A stretch of DNA of 32,426 bases from assembly GCA_012034615.1 (NCBI GenBank), contig JAAUPA010000021.1, positions 1 through 32,426 on the forward strand, given 5' to 3'. The translations under genes and the position numbers were made by a program. This DNA is from Leptolyngbyaceae cyanobacterium CSU_1_4. Its GTDB lineage: Bacteria > Cyanobacteriota > Cyanobacteriia > Elainellales > Elainellaceae. The notes beneath the pieces were generated by a model. The model ran no database searches and was not told the DNA's origin. It saw nothing but the letters and a program-made list of their open reading frames with translations. Below are positions 21,032 through 29,996 of the stretch, in pieces. Numbering within the stretch: position 1 is the stretch's first letter; every line of letters starts with the position of its first letter.

Positions 21032-21306
21032 CAGCCAATACGAGAGGCTTAAGCCTCTCACTGGTTTTCACCCTCCACTTAAAAGGTGGAGGCTCTCAAC
21101 TTTGACTCGGTAGATCACAATCTAGAGGTTGACCTACAAGATTTTGTGGGGCATGTCTTTTTTGGATGCGCCTCCAAGCTATGATAGATATCCATCAAAT
21201 CACCTAGGCTTAGGCAACCAAGGAGACTAAATTATTGCACTTGAAAGGCAACAGACTGCAGGTTTTTATCGATCGCGCGTAAAGCCCCTGTGCCTCGTGC
21301 CTGGGG

Positions 21307-21873
21307 ATGTCAGCGCGGGCGACGAGGAGCATCACCTTGGAACATACTGCAAGTCAGTCGGAGAGACAGGGCACGGTCAATTGTCCGGATGCGACCCATC
21401 CTCGGGGTGGAGTTGCAAGCCCCATCCGCTTGTCGGTGGGGTATTTGACCTCATACTCTCCTCAAGATCGAGATTTCGCTAATCAACTCACTCAGGGCTT
21501 GGAATCAGAAGGAATCACAGTCTGGTCTGACCGCAGTATTCAACCTGGCTCAAACGGGATGGAGAAAATTGAGGGTGGGCTGGAACAGAGCTGCCATACT
21601 GTACTCATTGTTTCTCAAGAATCTTTGAATTCTCCATCAATAAACTTTGAAATAGGGTTTGCTCTGAGTAAAGCGGCTAAATCGCCAGATACCTTCATCA
21701 TCCCAGTACTGACGCAAAATATTGATATTCACTCCCTGCCCTTTTCCACAAAGAATCGGAGTTTGGTCAATGCAGTGAATATGAACCCTAGAGAGGTAGG
21801 TAGAGATTTAGGGTTCAAACTCCATCAAATTCCTACGGCTCATGAAACTTCATCAAATTCTCACGGATTATGA
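21307..21873 (+). CDS. TIR-domain protein; N terminus uncertain
   Basis: VGYLTSYSPQDRDFANQLTQGLESEGITVWSDRSIQPGSNGMEKIEGGLEQSCHTVLIVSQESLNSPSINFEIGFALSKAAKSPDTFIIPVLT resembles the TIR layout, including the conserved Glu position. The first ~40 residues look atypical. Confidence 0.7.
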   Translation: MSARATRSITLEHTASQSERQGTVNCPDATHPRGGVASPIRLSVGYLTSYSPQDRDFANQLTQGLESEGITVWSDRSIQPGSNGMEKIEGGLEQSCHTVLIVSQESLNSPSINFEIGFALSKAAKSPDTFIIPVLTQNIDIHSLPFSTKNRSLVNAVNMNPREVGRDLGFKLHQIPTAHETSSNSHGL

Positions 21874-22588
21874 TTCTTTCTACTGGAAAGAGATAATCTC
21901 CTCATCAACTCTGTTGGACTATAAACTTGTGGCAGACGCATCTCCAATTCCAGCTTCTTCAACGCAATCTTCAGTCAGCATTTGGGAGGCGATCGCCATC
22001 TTTGCGGGCGCTATTTTCCTGATTTCTGTCGGCGTGGTGGGCTTAGGGCTGAAAACCCTCAATAATGCTTTTGATCCTAAACGGGCAGAGGCGATCGCTC
22101 AAAGCTTAATTGAATACAAAATTCCGGGGGGCGCTGAAGGCACCTTCGGGACTAACCTGGGCGGGGCAAAAGTTGCCGTAGTCGCCTCTACACGCAAACT
22201 CCCGGGTTTACAGTCGCAAGTTCTTCCCCCTTCAGAAATCGAGCTGTTCATTGCCCGCATTCCCATCAACGAAGTGAGCAGCGTCGGCGCTGAAGAAGAG
22301 TTTAACAACGAATTTTTTCCAGGCTTTTCGTTCTCATCTCAAGTTGAAGCAGCATTCAAACCCGTTACTTCTCGCACCGAGAACCGAGAATTTTGTGGGA
22401 TTCCGACTCGGGTCACCATTCAAGAGGGAGCTCTTGTGCTCTCTGAGCATTCACCGATTCCGGCTGTGCAATATCAAGCCAGAGTGGTTAAAAATGCTGA
22501 ACGGAACATCGCCGTCCTCTCGGCAGCCGGACAAAACGCCAAAGGCAATGCTGCTTTGGTCTTTCGATCGCTTAAATGTAAACCCTAG
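21842..22588 (+). CDS. Hypothetical protein with one N-terminal TM segment; true start may be downstream
   Basis: SVSIWEAIAIFAGAIFLISVGVVGLGLKTLNNAFDPKRAEAIAQSLIEYKIPGGAEGTFGTNLGGAKVAVVAST...; the N-terminal ~40 aa overlap the TIR ORF and may not be coding. Confidence 0.6.
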   Translation: MKLHQILTDYDSFYWKEIISSSTLLDYKLVADASPIPASSTQSSVSIWEAIAIFAGAIFLISVGVVGLGLKTLNNAFDPKRAEAIAQSLIEYKIPGGAEGTFGTNLGGAKVAVVASTRKLPGLQSQVLPPSEIELFIARIPINEVSSVGAEEEFNNEFFPGFSFSSQVEAAFKPVTSRTENREFCGIPTRVTIQEGALVLSEHSPIPAVQYQARVVKNAERNIAVLSAAGQNAKGNAALVFRSLKCKP

Positions 22589-22623
22589 GGAGATACTTTA
22601 ATATATTGTGATCCGAACCGCCC

Positions 22624-22690
22624 GCTAAACCCCCAAATTTGGGAAAATTTGAAGCAGAATCAATCATTCCCCTAAATTTGGGGATTTAGC
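22624..22690. repeat. Inverted repeat / hairpin element
   Basis: gctaaacccccaaatttggga (22624-22644) pairs imperfectly with tcccctaaatttggggatttagc (22668-22690) between convergent ORFs. Confidence 0.75.
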
Positions 22691-22746
22691 AGACAAGTGT
22701 AAAGCACTTTGATACCTTTAAAACATCTTCTAAAAGACGACCCGGC

Positions 22747-23681
22747 TCAAAGTTCTCTGACGGCTTCCGCAACTTGTTGGGAAACGAAAGGCAGAATTGC
22801 GTCATTCGTGCTGTGGGGTTTTCCCTCAGTAAAAACCACGAGAAGGTAAGGACGTTGATTGGGAATTTCAATATAGGCGGCATCGTGGCGAACTTGGCTG
22901 GTTAATCCAGCTTTTGACCAAACCTCGGCATTGAGAGGCACTCCAGCTCCTAAAAATCCGACAACTTGGTTTTCGGGGTTAGCCGCCAAATGGGTTGGAT
23001 CGAGGCTGCGTTGCATCAGAGCCATCATGAGCTGCGATCGCTTTGCCGAAACCGCCACTCCCCCAATAATGCTATGCAACAACTTTGCCACCGCATCCGT
23101 TGTCAACCGATTGCGGTTCTCCTGCCTCTCTCCCAAAAACGCCTGCTCCCGTCCATAGGCTCCATCACACCAAGTCTTCTGATTCAGATTAATCCCCTGT
23201 AACTCCACCCAGCCTAAAGACTGAAAATAGCGATTGATGATATTGCGCTGAGCCTTCCAGGTCTCAAAGGGTTCACCTGGTAATTCAGGACCGCTGGTCG
23301 TTCCGGTCAGCATATCGATGACTAAACTCGTAGCATCATTGCTGGAATCAACAATCATGTCGCGCATTGCCCGTTCCAGTTCTGCCGCCGATGAAAGCAT
23401 CCCTTTCTCTAGCCATTCATGAGCTGCCACCAGATAGAACAACTTGACGACGCTAGCCGGATAAATCCGTTCTACGCCTCGGTAAGTCAAACCTCGCACT
23501 GAGTGCTGCCAGAACTCGTGAGGCGTTAAGGCTCCACCTGTGTTGACGGGGACAGGCTCGTCGTACACCAGCCAAGTAAGGGCAATTTGGGTGCGTGCTA
23601 AGGCTGGGAATTTTGCCCAAGTTGCCGATAAATGCGATCGCCCCAGTGCTCTAATTGTTCATCTCGTCGAAAAAAAGCCAT
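22747..23681 (-). CDS. Serine hydrolase / class A beta-lactamase-like protein, one apparent frameshift near 23615
   Basis: ASVVKLFYLVAAHEWLEKG (SxxK), VDSSNDATSLVIDML (SxN-like), SKAGLTSQVRHDAAYIE. The N terminus MAFFRRDEQLEHWGDRIYRQLG | AKFPALARTQIALTWLVYDEPVPVNTGG joins with one added G. Confidence 0.8.
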
Positions 23682-23737
23682 CGGCAAAATCCTCAAAGCG
23701 CTAAAACCCTAAAGATAGAATAATCAGTTAATCCATT

Positions 23738-24485
23738 ATGGTCACCCTCTCTCAACTTCAAGCTGCCTTCGATACGGGCTACCCGCTTGAGTATGAATGT
23801 TTAGCAAACCTTAATCTTTATGATTCGCCCGAACTTCAGCGTCTTGCGACTCAGGCGATCGCCGGACGACAACTGCGCTTACATCCCTTCCCCCCCCAAA
23901 CCCGCCAAGATGCACAGGCAAGCCATCCTAGTCTGCTTGTGCGAAGACGACTATCCGGGCTGGCTACCCTTAGAAGATATCGATTTGATCGAAGCGGCAG
24001 AAACGCCCTACCAGCCCACCTTAACGCTTTCAGCCTCCCAAATTCAAGCTCGTGTGCCTCAAATTATTGCCTACACCCAGGCTGCCATGGCTCAGCCCAA
24101 TTTCTATCTTTGGGGCGGCACCGTAGGCGCAAACTATGACTGTTCAGGGTTGATCCAAGCCGCCTTTATGGTCAGTGGCATCTGGTTACCCAGAGATGCC
24201 TATCAGCAGGAAGATTTCGTCCAAAAGGTAACACTTGAAGCCCTTCAGCCAGGAGACTTGATTTTTTTTGGAACGCCTCAAAAGGCAACTCACGTCGCTC
24301 TTCATTTAGGCGAACAGCGCTACATTCATAGCTCAGGAAAAGCCCAGGGGCGTAATGGTATTGGCATTGATGTTTTGTCGGATCAAGGCGATGAAGTGAG
24401 TCGAGCCTATTACCAGCAGTTTCGGGGTGTCGGTCGGGTTGTGGCTGGCTATGTACCCAAAAACGCTTGGGCTAAAGAAAAATGA
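23738..24485 (+). CDS. NlpC/P60 family peptidase with N-terminal SH3-like region, one apparent frameshift in a C8 run
   Basis: FYLWGGTVGANYDCSGLIQAAFMVSGIWLPRDAYQQ...LQPGDLIFFGTPQKATHVALHLGEQRYIHSSG; the N-terminal MVTLSQLQAAFDTGYPLEYECLANLNLYDSPELQRLATQAIAGRQLRLHPFPP lies in the other frame. Confidence 0.87.
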
Positions 24486-24505
24486 ATTGAGCTTTAAAAT
24501 CAGAA

Positions 24506-24544
24506 AGAGTGCCGACGACTGACCGTGTTTCGTCTCGGCACTCT
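24506..24544. terminator. Hairpin, possible terminator
   Basis: Perfect 10-bp arms agagtgccga / tcggcactct just after the NlpC/P60 gene; no strong T-run on the + strand. Confidence 0.45.
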
Positions 24545-24660
24545 GACTGGTTCGCTCCTCACACTCCTAAACATTAGCACATCTTTCTAGGGTGTGTCAT
24601 ATTTTTGCCACTCTTGTTACATAGATGTGTCGGGGGCTGAGGGGTTGGGGGCTGCAAAAT

Positions 24661-25683
24661 TTATAGTTCTGAAGGGGCCAGAATGCCGAGACTGTCTTCT
24701 AGAAGGAGATGCAGAAGCAATCGCACTAGGTCTACCAATCCTAGGCGTACTTGGGCAAGTTCCAGGTTTTCCATCTTCACTTCGTTGAAAATCAGACAAT
24801 CAGCGTAAAAACAGCGAAAGGCTTGACTCAATTTGCTCATTTGCTTTAACGTCCTTGGGCGCTCAGAGAAATTACTGATTAAAGAAATCTCGTCTAAGCT
24901 TAGGCAGATTTGCTGAATTAATTGGCGCTCAGAGGGATGGGTACATCGAAGAAAAGCAGTTTCTCCTAGCCAAGGCAAAGGGTTAACAAGACCCTCCCCC
25001 CTTGGAAAATTGGCTAGCTGCACCAAACCTTGTTGCATTCCCAGCCGCAGCAGTGAGCAACATCGAGCATGGGCGTGCTGAGCCAGGAGTATGTCCGTGG
25101 AATTACGGAAGTCATTTTTACCATGCGTGATTCTACTCAAGGTTGAAGAGGAAGCAGTGGAATCACGCAGATGAATTTGAGGATTTTTGTCCCAGTTATT
25201 TATCTCAGGGGACAAACTTGTTAAATTCTGAAAGAAATAAATCAAAGTTTCTAACCATTTTGCTACTCCTTGATCCGAAAGATTGAGCGTCATCCAACCC
25301 GTCGAATTTACATCAAATGAAAAGCTTTTCCAGACGGATTGAAGAGGAGAAAATCGAGCCTCAGAATCATTCAATTCGCAGGTCTGAACAAGTGTCTGTA
25401 TAAGCTTTTGGGCTATTTCTGGCGCAGGTTGGCTCCAGGGTTTTTCTAAGAGGAGGGCGATCGCAGATACGTAGGAAATTTGAGTACGATTTGTAGTGAG
25501 CTTCACCGGGATTTCACTAGCAAGAGTGATCTGTGACGGCACTGGGTGAATTGATTTCAATATAAGGGATTCAGGCAAACTAACGGGCTGATTCTGTGCT
25601 TGAATGTTAACAGCCTCGTGTAGCTGATGCTTCACCAAAAGTTGTAGCCCAGGATAACTTGAAGAAAAGATGTTTAAACTCAC
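24661..25683 (-). CDS. DALR anticodon-binding-domain protein, ArgRS-like without the catalytic domain
   Basis: The C terminus has DILLAQHAHARCCSLLRLGMQ...LSQAFRCFYADCLIF...LAQVRLGLVDLVRLLLHLLLEDSLGI (DALR-like). The N terminus has SAIALLLEKPWSQPAPEIAQKLIQTL...STGWMTLNLSDQGVAKWLETL (ArgRS N-domain-like). No HIGH- or KMSK-like motif seen. Confidence 0.8.
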   Translation of the reverse strand: MSLNIFSSSYPGLQLLVKHQLHEAVNIQAQNQPVSLPESLILKSIHPVPSQITLASEIPVKLTTNRTQISYVSAIALLLEKPWSQPAPEIAQKLIQTLVQTCELNDSEARFSPLQSVWKSFSFDVNSTGWMTLNLSDQGVAKWLETLIYFFQNLTSLSPEINNWDKNPQIHLRDSTASSSTLSRITHGKNDFRNSTDILLAQHAHARCCSLLRLGMQQGLVQLANFPRGEGLVNPLPWLGETAFLRCTHPSERQLIQQICLSLDEISLISNFSERPRTLKQMSKLSQAFRCFYADCLIFNEVKMENLELAQVRLGLVDLVRLLLHLLLEDSLGILAPSEL

Positions 25684-25991
25684 AGAAACACCCCTTTAAA
25701 GCTCCTAGAAATTACTGATTTTAGAGTATTCTACCGAGAAAAAATGAATATTTATTTGAAGGTAAAGTAAAGACAAAGGGAGGTAAAGATAAAAAAGACG
25801 TTAGGAAGTTGTCATTACGTAGATGTTTCCGTAGTTTCTCTCTACTCTATAGAAAAAATACAAAGCTAAACTTGTCTTACCCTAATGAATTGCTCCGAGC
25901 ATAGGGGTTAAGTCAGGCTTATCGCAAACAAGATCTCTAACCCTCAGTTCAGAATTCCCCCATCTCAACTGACTTCTATGGCTCCCTTCTT

Positions 25992-26693
25992 ATGTATTCA
26001 GTATCATCTCAACCTGAGAATTCTCGCCCTTTTCTAACCTGGCAACGGATTTTAGATTGGGCGCAGGAACATTACCGCTGTCGCACTTTTAACAAAGATG
26101 AGCGAATTCCGGCCCGTGCTGGTCTGCTTTATCTTGTTCAAAGAGGCTCTGTCCGTCTCGTTGGAGAGGCACAAGTAACGGCGAACACCAGTAGTTCTCG
26201 TGTTCCCCGGATTAATTCAGAAGAGGCTTTTTTGGGCTTTGTTGGCGCTGGGCAACCCTTTGAAATTGTGGCACAGTCACCTTTCAACCTTCAAAGCTTT
26301 GCCCACGTTGACCAAACTTCAGTGATCTGGCTCTACTGGCATGATTTAGACAACTGGCCTCACTTCCGTCGGGAAGTTTTGGATGCGTTTCGCTACCAGC
26401 ATCAGCGTAAGCTGTTGTGGCTAAGCACGTTAGGTCAACGGCGAACGATCGATCGCCTTCTTGGGTTTCTGACTCTCTTAATTGAGGAGTTTGGTGAACC
26501 CTGTGAGGCTGGCTACTGTTTGCCTTGGACATTGACCCATGCTCAAATTGGCAGCGCTATCGGTTCTACCCGGGTCACCGTCACTCGGCTCATGGGCAAG
26601 TTACGTCAGCGAGGGCTCATCCGCACCTACGGTGACAATCTGCTTTGTTTGCCTGCTGAAGCGGTTGTGCCCCAACGTCCGCAGCAACAATAG
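25992..26693 (+). CDS. Crp/Fnr family transcriptional regulator
   Basis: RQRTIDRLLGFLTLLIEEFG...LPWTLTHAQIGSAIGSTRVTVTRLMGKLRQRGLI matches the Crp/Fnr winged-helix HTH, with an N-terminal cNMP-binding-like region. Confidence 0.87.
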   Translation: MYSVSSQPENSRPFLTWQRILDWAQEHYRCRTFNKDERIPARAGLLYLVQRGSVRLVGEAQVTANTSSSRVPRINSEEAFLGFVGAGQPFEIVAQSPFNLQSFAHVDQTSVIWLYWHDLDNWPHFRREVLDAFRYQHQRKLLWLSTLGQRRTIDRLLGFLTLLIEEFGEPCEAGYCLPWTLTHAQIGSAIGSTRVTVTRLMGKLRQRGLIRTYGDNLLCLPAEAVVPQRPQQQ

Positions 26694-26715
26694 GTTTTGA
26701 AATAGACTCTTTGAG

Positions 26716-26771
26716 TTTGGACTTTGAATGTTGATGCCTGCGCATGAATATCCAAAGTCCAAATTGTTTTT
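26716..26771 (+). terminator. Intrinsic terminator after the Crp/Fnr gene
   Basis: tttggactttg (26716-26726) / caaagtccaaa (26753-26763) 11-bp arms followed by ttgttttt. Confidence 0.7.
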
Positions 26772-26846
26772 GGAAATTTTATTTTTGAGGAAATACTTGA
26801 GAGTAAAGGGGAGCTCAGTTGAGCCCTAAGGTTCTTCTCAGTGATC

Positions 26847-28265
26847 CTACGGAGCAGGGACAAAGTCGTAGCCATAGCCCGATCGCCCGCCTGCCTGAAT
26901 CACGACAAGCTGCATCGGCTGATTGCGATCGCCCGATGGCAAAAATTTAACGGTGCCAGTTGCACCTTTAAACGTAAAACCGGGTTGAGCGATCGTTTGC
27001 AATAGGGTTTGGCGATCGCCCCCGCTCTTTAAACCTTCTACCAGCGTCATCGCAGCATCGTATGCCATTGCCGTCCGCCAGTTTACATCGCCGCCCCAAA
27101 GCTGACGGGACGCTTGGGCAAAAGGCGCATTGGGGTTCGACAACAAAATCCAAGGAACCGCCACAACCATCCCCACGGCTGATTCACCGGCTTGCAACAC
27201 TTTGGGGTTATACAAGCTGTCTCCCCCCAAAATTTGCAGCCGCTGCTGATTCGCTGCCATCACTTCTAGGGCTGGGGTAAGCGTGGCTGTATTGGCTGCC
27301 AAGACTAAGACCTGCGTGCCCTGCTGAGTGGCTTGTGCGACTGACTCGGCAGCTCTAAACGCCGGACTTGCCAAGTCATATTCAGCCACGATCGCGCCAC
27401 CATCGCTAGTTAACGCCGTTGTAAATTCTTCCTTAAGAGACTTGCTGTAAGAACTTTCAGAATTGTAATAAATTGCCGCATTTTGCTTTTGCAGCGTATT
27501 AAGCATATAGCGCGAAAGGGCAGAGGCGGTGAAGCGATCGCTAGGCACCGTTCGGTAGACTGCGTTCCCCAAGCTGGAAATTTGGACAGAGGTGCTTGTA
27601 GGTGAAATCATCACCAGTCCTCCCTTCTGATAAATGGCTCCGGCTGCCAGAGTCGCATCGCTGCCAAAATGCCCAATCACACCCAGCACTGAAGCATCTT
27701 GGACTAACGCAGTTGCCACGTCCTTCGACGTGTTAGGGTCGTTGTCATCGTTGACAATCAGCACCTTGAGCGGTGTGCCATTGATGCCGCCAGCCTGATT
27801 CACCTGAGACTGGGCTTGAGCCACCCCCCGCAAGACTTCTAAGGCAGGGTTGGTAGATTCGGTGGCAGGAACAGAGACCGCGATGGTGTAAGCCGTTTGA
27901 GCCCCGATTTTAGCGTTGTTCAGGTAAATCAAAGCTTCTGGATCATTGCGATCGTTTTGCAAAGCCGCTTGCAAAGAGGCGATCGCCCCTGACCAGTTTT
28001 GAGCCGCGATCGCCACCACCCCATTTTCTTGTTCAGTTGAAGCTCCCTCAACCACCAGCAGTTTCTCGCCCAAACTCAGCCGATCTTTAAGAGACAGAGA
28101 ATTATTAGGGTCAGAGTTAGCGTTAGGCACAATTGAAGCGGAACGAGGGGCTTCAGATTGACCTGCTCCGAAGCGATTGGCAAACCACCATAACCCGCCG
28201 CCAATGAGGGCTAAGGTCACCAACAGAGACACAATCAGGGCAGGCGTATCGTTTTTCTGAGACAT
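26847..28265 (-). CDS. ABC-type (LivJ/branched-chain amino acid-like) substrate-binding protein with N-terminal TM anchor
   Basis: MSQKNDTPALIVSLLVTLALIGGGLWWFANRF...EVLRGVAQAQSQVNQAGGINGTPLKVLIVNDDNDPNTSKDVATALVQDASVLGVIGHFGSDATLAAGAIYQKGGLVMISPTSTSV. Confidence 0.87.
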   Translation of the reverse strand: MSQKNDTPALIVSLLVTLALIGGGLWWFANRFGAGQSEAPRSASIVPNANSDPNNSLSLKDRLSLGEKLLVVEGASTEQENGVVAIAAQNWSGAIASLQAALQNDRNDPEALIYLNNAKIGAQTAYTIAVSVPATESTNPALEVLRGVAQAQSQVNQAGGINGTPLKVLIVNDDNDPNTSKDVATALVQDASVLGVIGHFGSDATLAAGAIYQKGGLVMISPTSTSVQISSLGNAVYRTVPSDRFTASALSRYMLNTLQKQNAAIYYNSESSYSKSLKEEFTTALTSDGGAIVAEYDLASPAFRAAESVAQATQQGTQVLVLAANTATLTPALEVMAANQQRLQILGGDSLYNPKVLQAGESAVGMVVAVPWILLSNPNAPFAQASRQLWGGDVNWRTAMAYDAAMTLVEGLKSGGDRQTLLQTIAQPGFTFKGATGTVKFLPSGDRNQPMQLVVIQAGGRSGYGYDFVPAP

Positions 28266-28309
28266 GGAAGGTTCAGGATCGACAGAATCATACAAGCCCA
28301 GATTAGCGC

Positions 28310-29805
28310 CTAAAACAGCCGAGAGAGCAAATTGTAAATTAGACGAAATACGGTTGCCACTGCCACGGCAATTAGTGCTGAGAAAACGGACACTAACAAA
28401 ATCACCGCAGTTGGCGTTCCTATCCCTCCTAAGGTGCTAACGATCCCGCTTAAAAAAGGAACAAACAGAACCAATGCCAGCGTAATGGCGGCAATAATCA
28501 TCAAATCAACTTTCTCAATCCAGCGCCGCGATTGGGCAAAAACCATGGCACCCAGCACTGCCACCAAAACCAGCCAAAAGCTAGGATTGAGGGCAGTCTC
28601 AAGAGGCTAGCCAGGGCGATCGCCAACAATCCTCCCTCAAAACCGGTAAAGGCAGCCCCGCCCAAAATTTCTAACGTTGAAAAAGAACGGCGTTGAATGA
28701 CGGGTGCGGGTGCAGGCGGCGGCGCGGTGGGTGCAGGCGGCGCGGCAGGAGCAGGTTTAGAGGCAACAGGAGCAGGGGTAGGACGGGAGGCAGGACGGGA
28801 GGCAGGACTGGAGGCAGGTGCGGGTTTGGGCGCGATCGGGGGCGGCGAGTTCGTTGTTTGTAGGGCGGCAACCACCTCATCTGCGGATTGAAACCGCTGG
28901 CTAGGAGTGGGCAACAGCATTCGGTCAAACACTTGGGCAAGGCGATCGCTAACCTTAACTTCCGATCGCCACTTCCAGCTATTGCTGTAGGCATCATAAA
29001 GTTCGCTAGGGTCTTTTGCCGTCAGCAGCATCAGACAAGTCACTGCCAACGCATACAAATCTGTGGCTGGATAGACCACACTGCCCTGCATTTGCTCTGG
29101 CGGCGCAAACCCCATTGAGTAAATACCCGTAGAGGCTCTACCCGCTTTCCCTGCCAGCGGAGCCGTTGTGACTTGCTTAACCGCTCCAAAATCGAGTAGA
29201 TAAAACCGCCCATCCCGGCGACGCATAATGTTTGAGGGCTTGATATCTCGATGAATGGAGCCGTTCTCATGGACAAACTTCAGCACCTTCAAGATTTCTT
29301 CTAGCAGCTCAGTCACCCCTGCCTCAGAAAACTTGCCCTTCTGAGCCAGCTCTTCTTCCATATTCTGCCCGTCAATAAATTCTTGGACGAGGTAGAAAAA
29401 GCGATCGGGCTTACTGGCGTTGCGGTTCGGCACATCTAGGTCGAAAAAAGCTAAAAGATCAGGAATTTGCGGATGGTTGCCCAGTTGCTCTAAAACCTGT
29501 CCTTCTCGCTCAAATAAACTGTGTGCCAATTGCAGTTGATCCGGAGATAAATCGCCTGAAGGCTGGAATTGCTTGACCACACACTGACGCATGGCAGGCG
29601 TGTAGCGATCGCGCGCTAAATACGCCGCCCCAAAACCGCCCTGACCCAATAGGCGCACTGGCAAATATCGCCCCAACAGCATTAGCGGCATTCCACAAGT
29701 CGTGCAAAACTTCTGTTGAATGGTTTTGAGGGTCGTCAGATCATCTAAATCTGCAAAATGATTGACAGGACGAGGACAACTCGGACGAGTGCAGCAAATT
29801 TCCAT
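28310..29805 (-). CDS. Serine/threonine protein kinase with N-terminal Cys-rich segment, Pro/Ala-rich linker and C-terminal TM region; one apparent frameshift near 28600
   Basis: GRYLPVRLLGQGGFGAAYLARDR, VVKQF, GSIHRDIKPSNIMRR, YLLDFGAVKQV; N-terminal CxxPxCP..CTTCG. ORF 28310..28567 carries the C-terminal TM helices in the other frame (TALNPSFWLVLVAVLGAMVFAQSRRWIEKVDLMIIAAITLALVLFVPFLSGIVS). Confidence 0.87.
28779..28818. repeat. 12-bp tandem repeat within the kinase linker
   Basis: ggacgggaggca ggacgggaggca ggactggaggca, encoding the SPASRPASRP linker. Confidence 0.8.
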
Positions 29806-29996
29806 AAGAGTGCATACGGGCGAAGAGGAGCGCTTAAATTCAGTCCACCCAGCTCAAGATTGCACATTCAGGCGCATCGCCTAACAGTGTACCGCTACAG
29901 TGTATCGCTTAACCGGGCATTGCCTCAGGGGCATGGGTCTCACCCGGCATTCCCCACCAAGCATCAGCCTCGCCCCCTATCGCCTAACTCTATTGC

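Larger units (their letters stand above)
19120..21110. mobile_element. IS200/IS605-type insertion sequence (divergent tnpA/tnpB); boundaries approximate
   Basis: Y1 HUH tnpA and tnpB diverge from a short shared region (about 20550-20617). Imperfect hairpins lie at both outer ends: ctccccctttt-ga-aaaaaggag near 19125-19150 and gagaggcttaagcctctc plus cctccac-ttaaaag-gtggagg near 21043-21092. Confidence 0.85.

Noticed and set aside
21307-22588. TIR plus membrane protein as a two-gene defence operon
   Set aside because: The overlap depends on an uncertain start, and the downstream protein core looks like an independent conserved cyanobacterial protein. No further support from sequence alone.
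28697-28891. Gly/Ala-rich ORF 28697..28891 (+) and Pro-rich ORF 28671..28997 (-)
   Set aside because: Alternate frames of the kinase's repetitive Pro/Ala linker.
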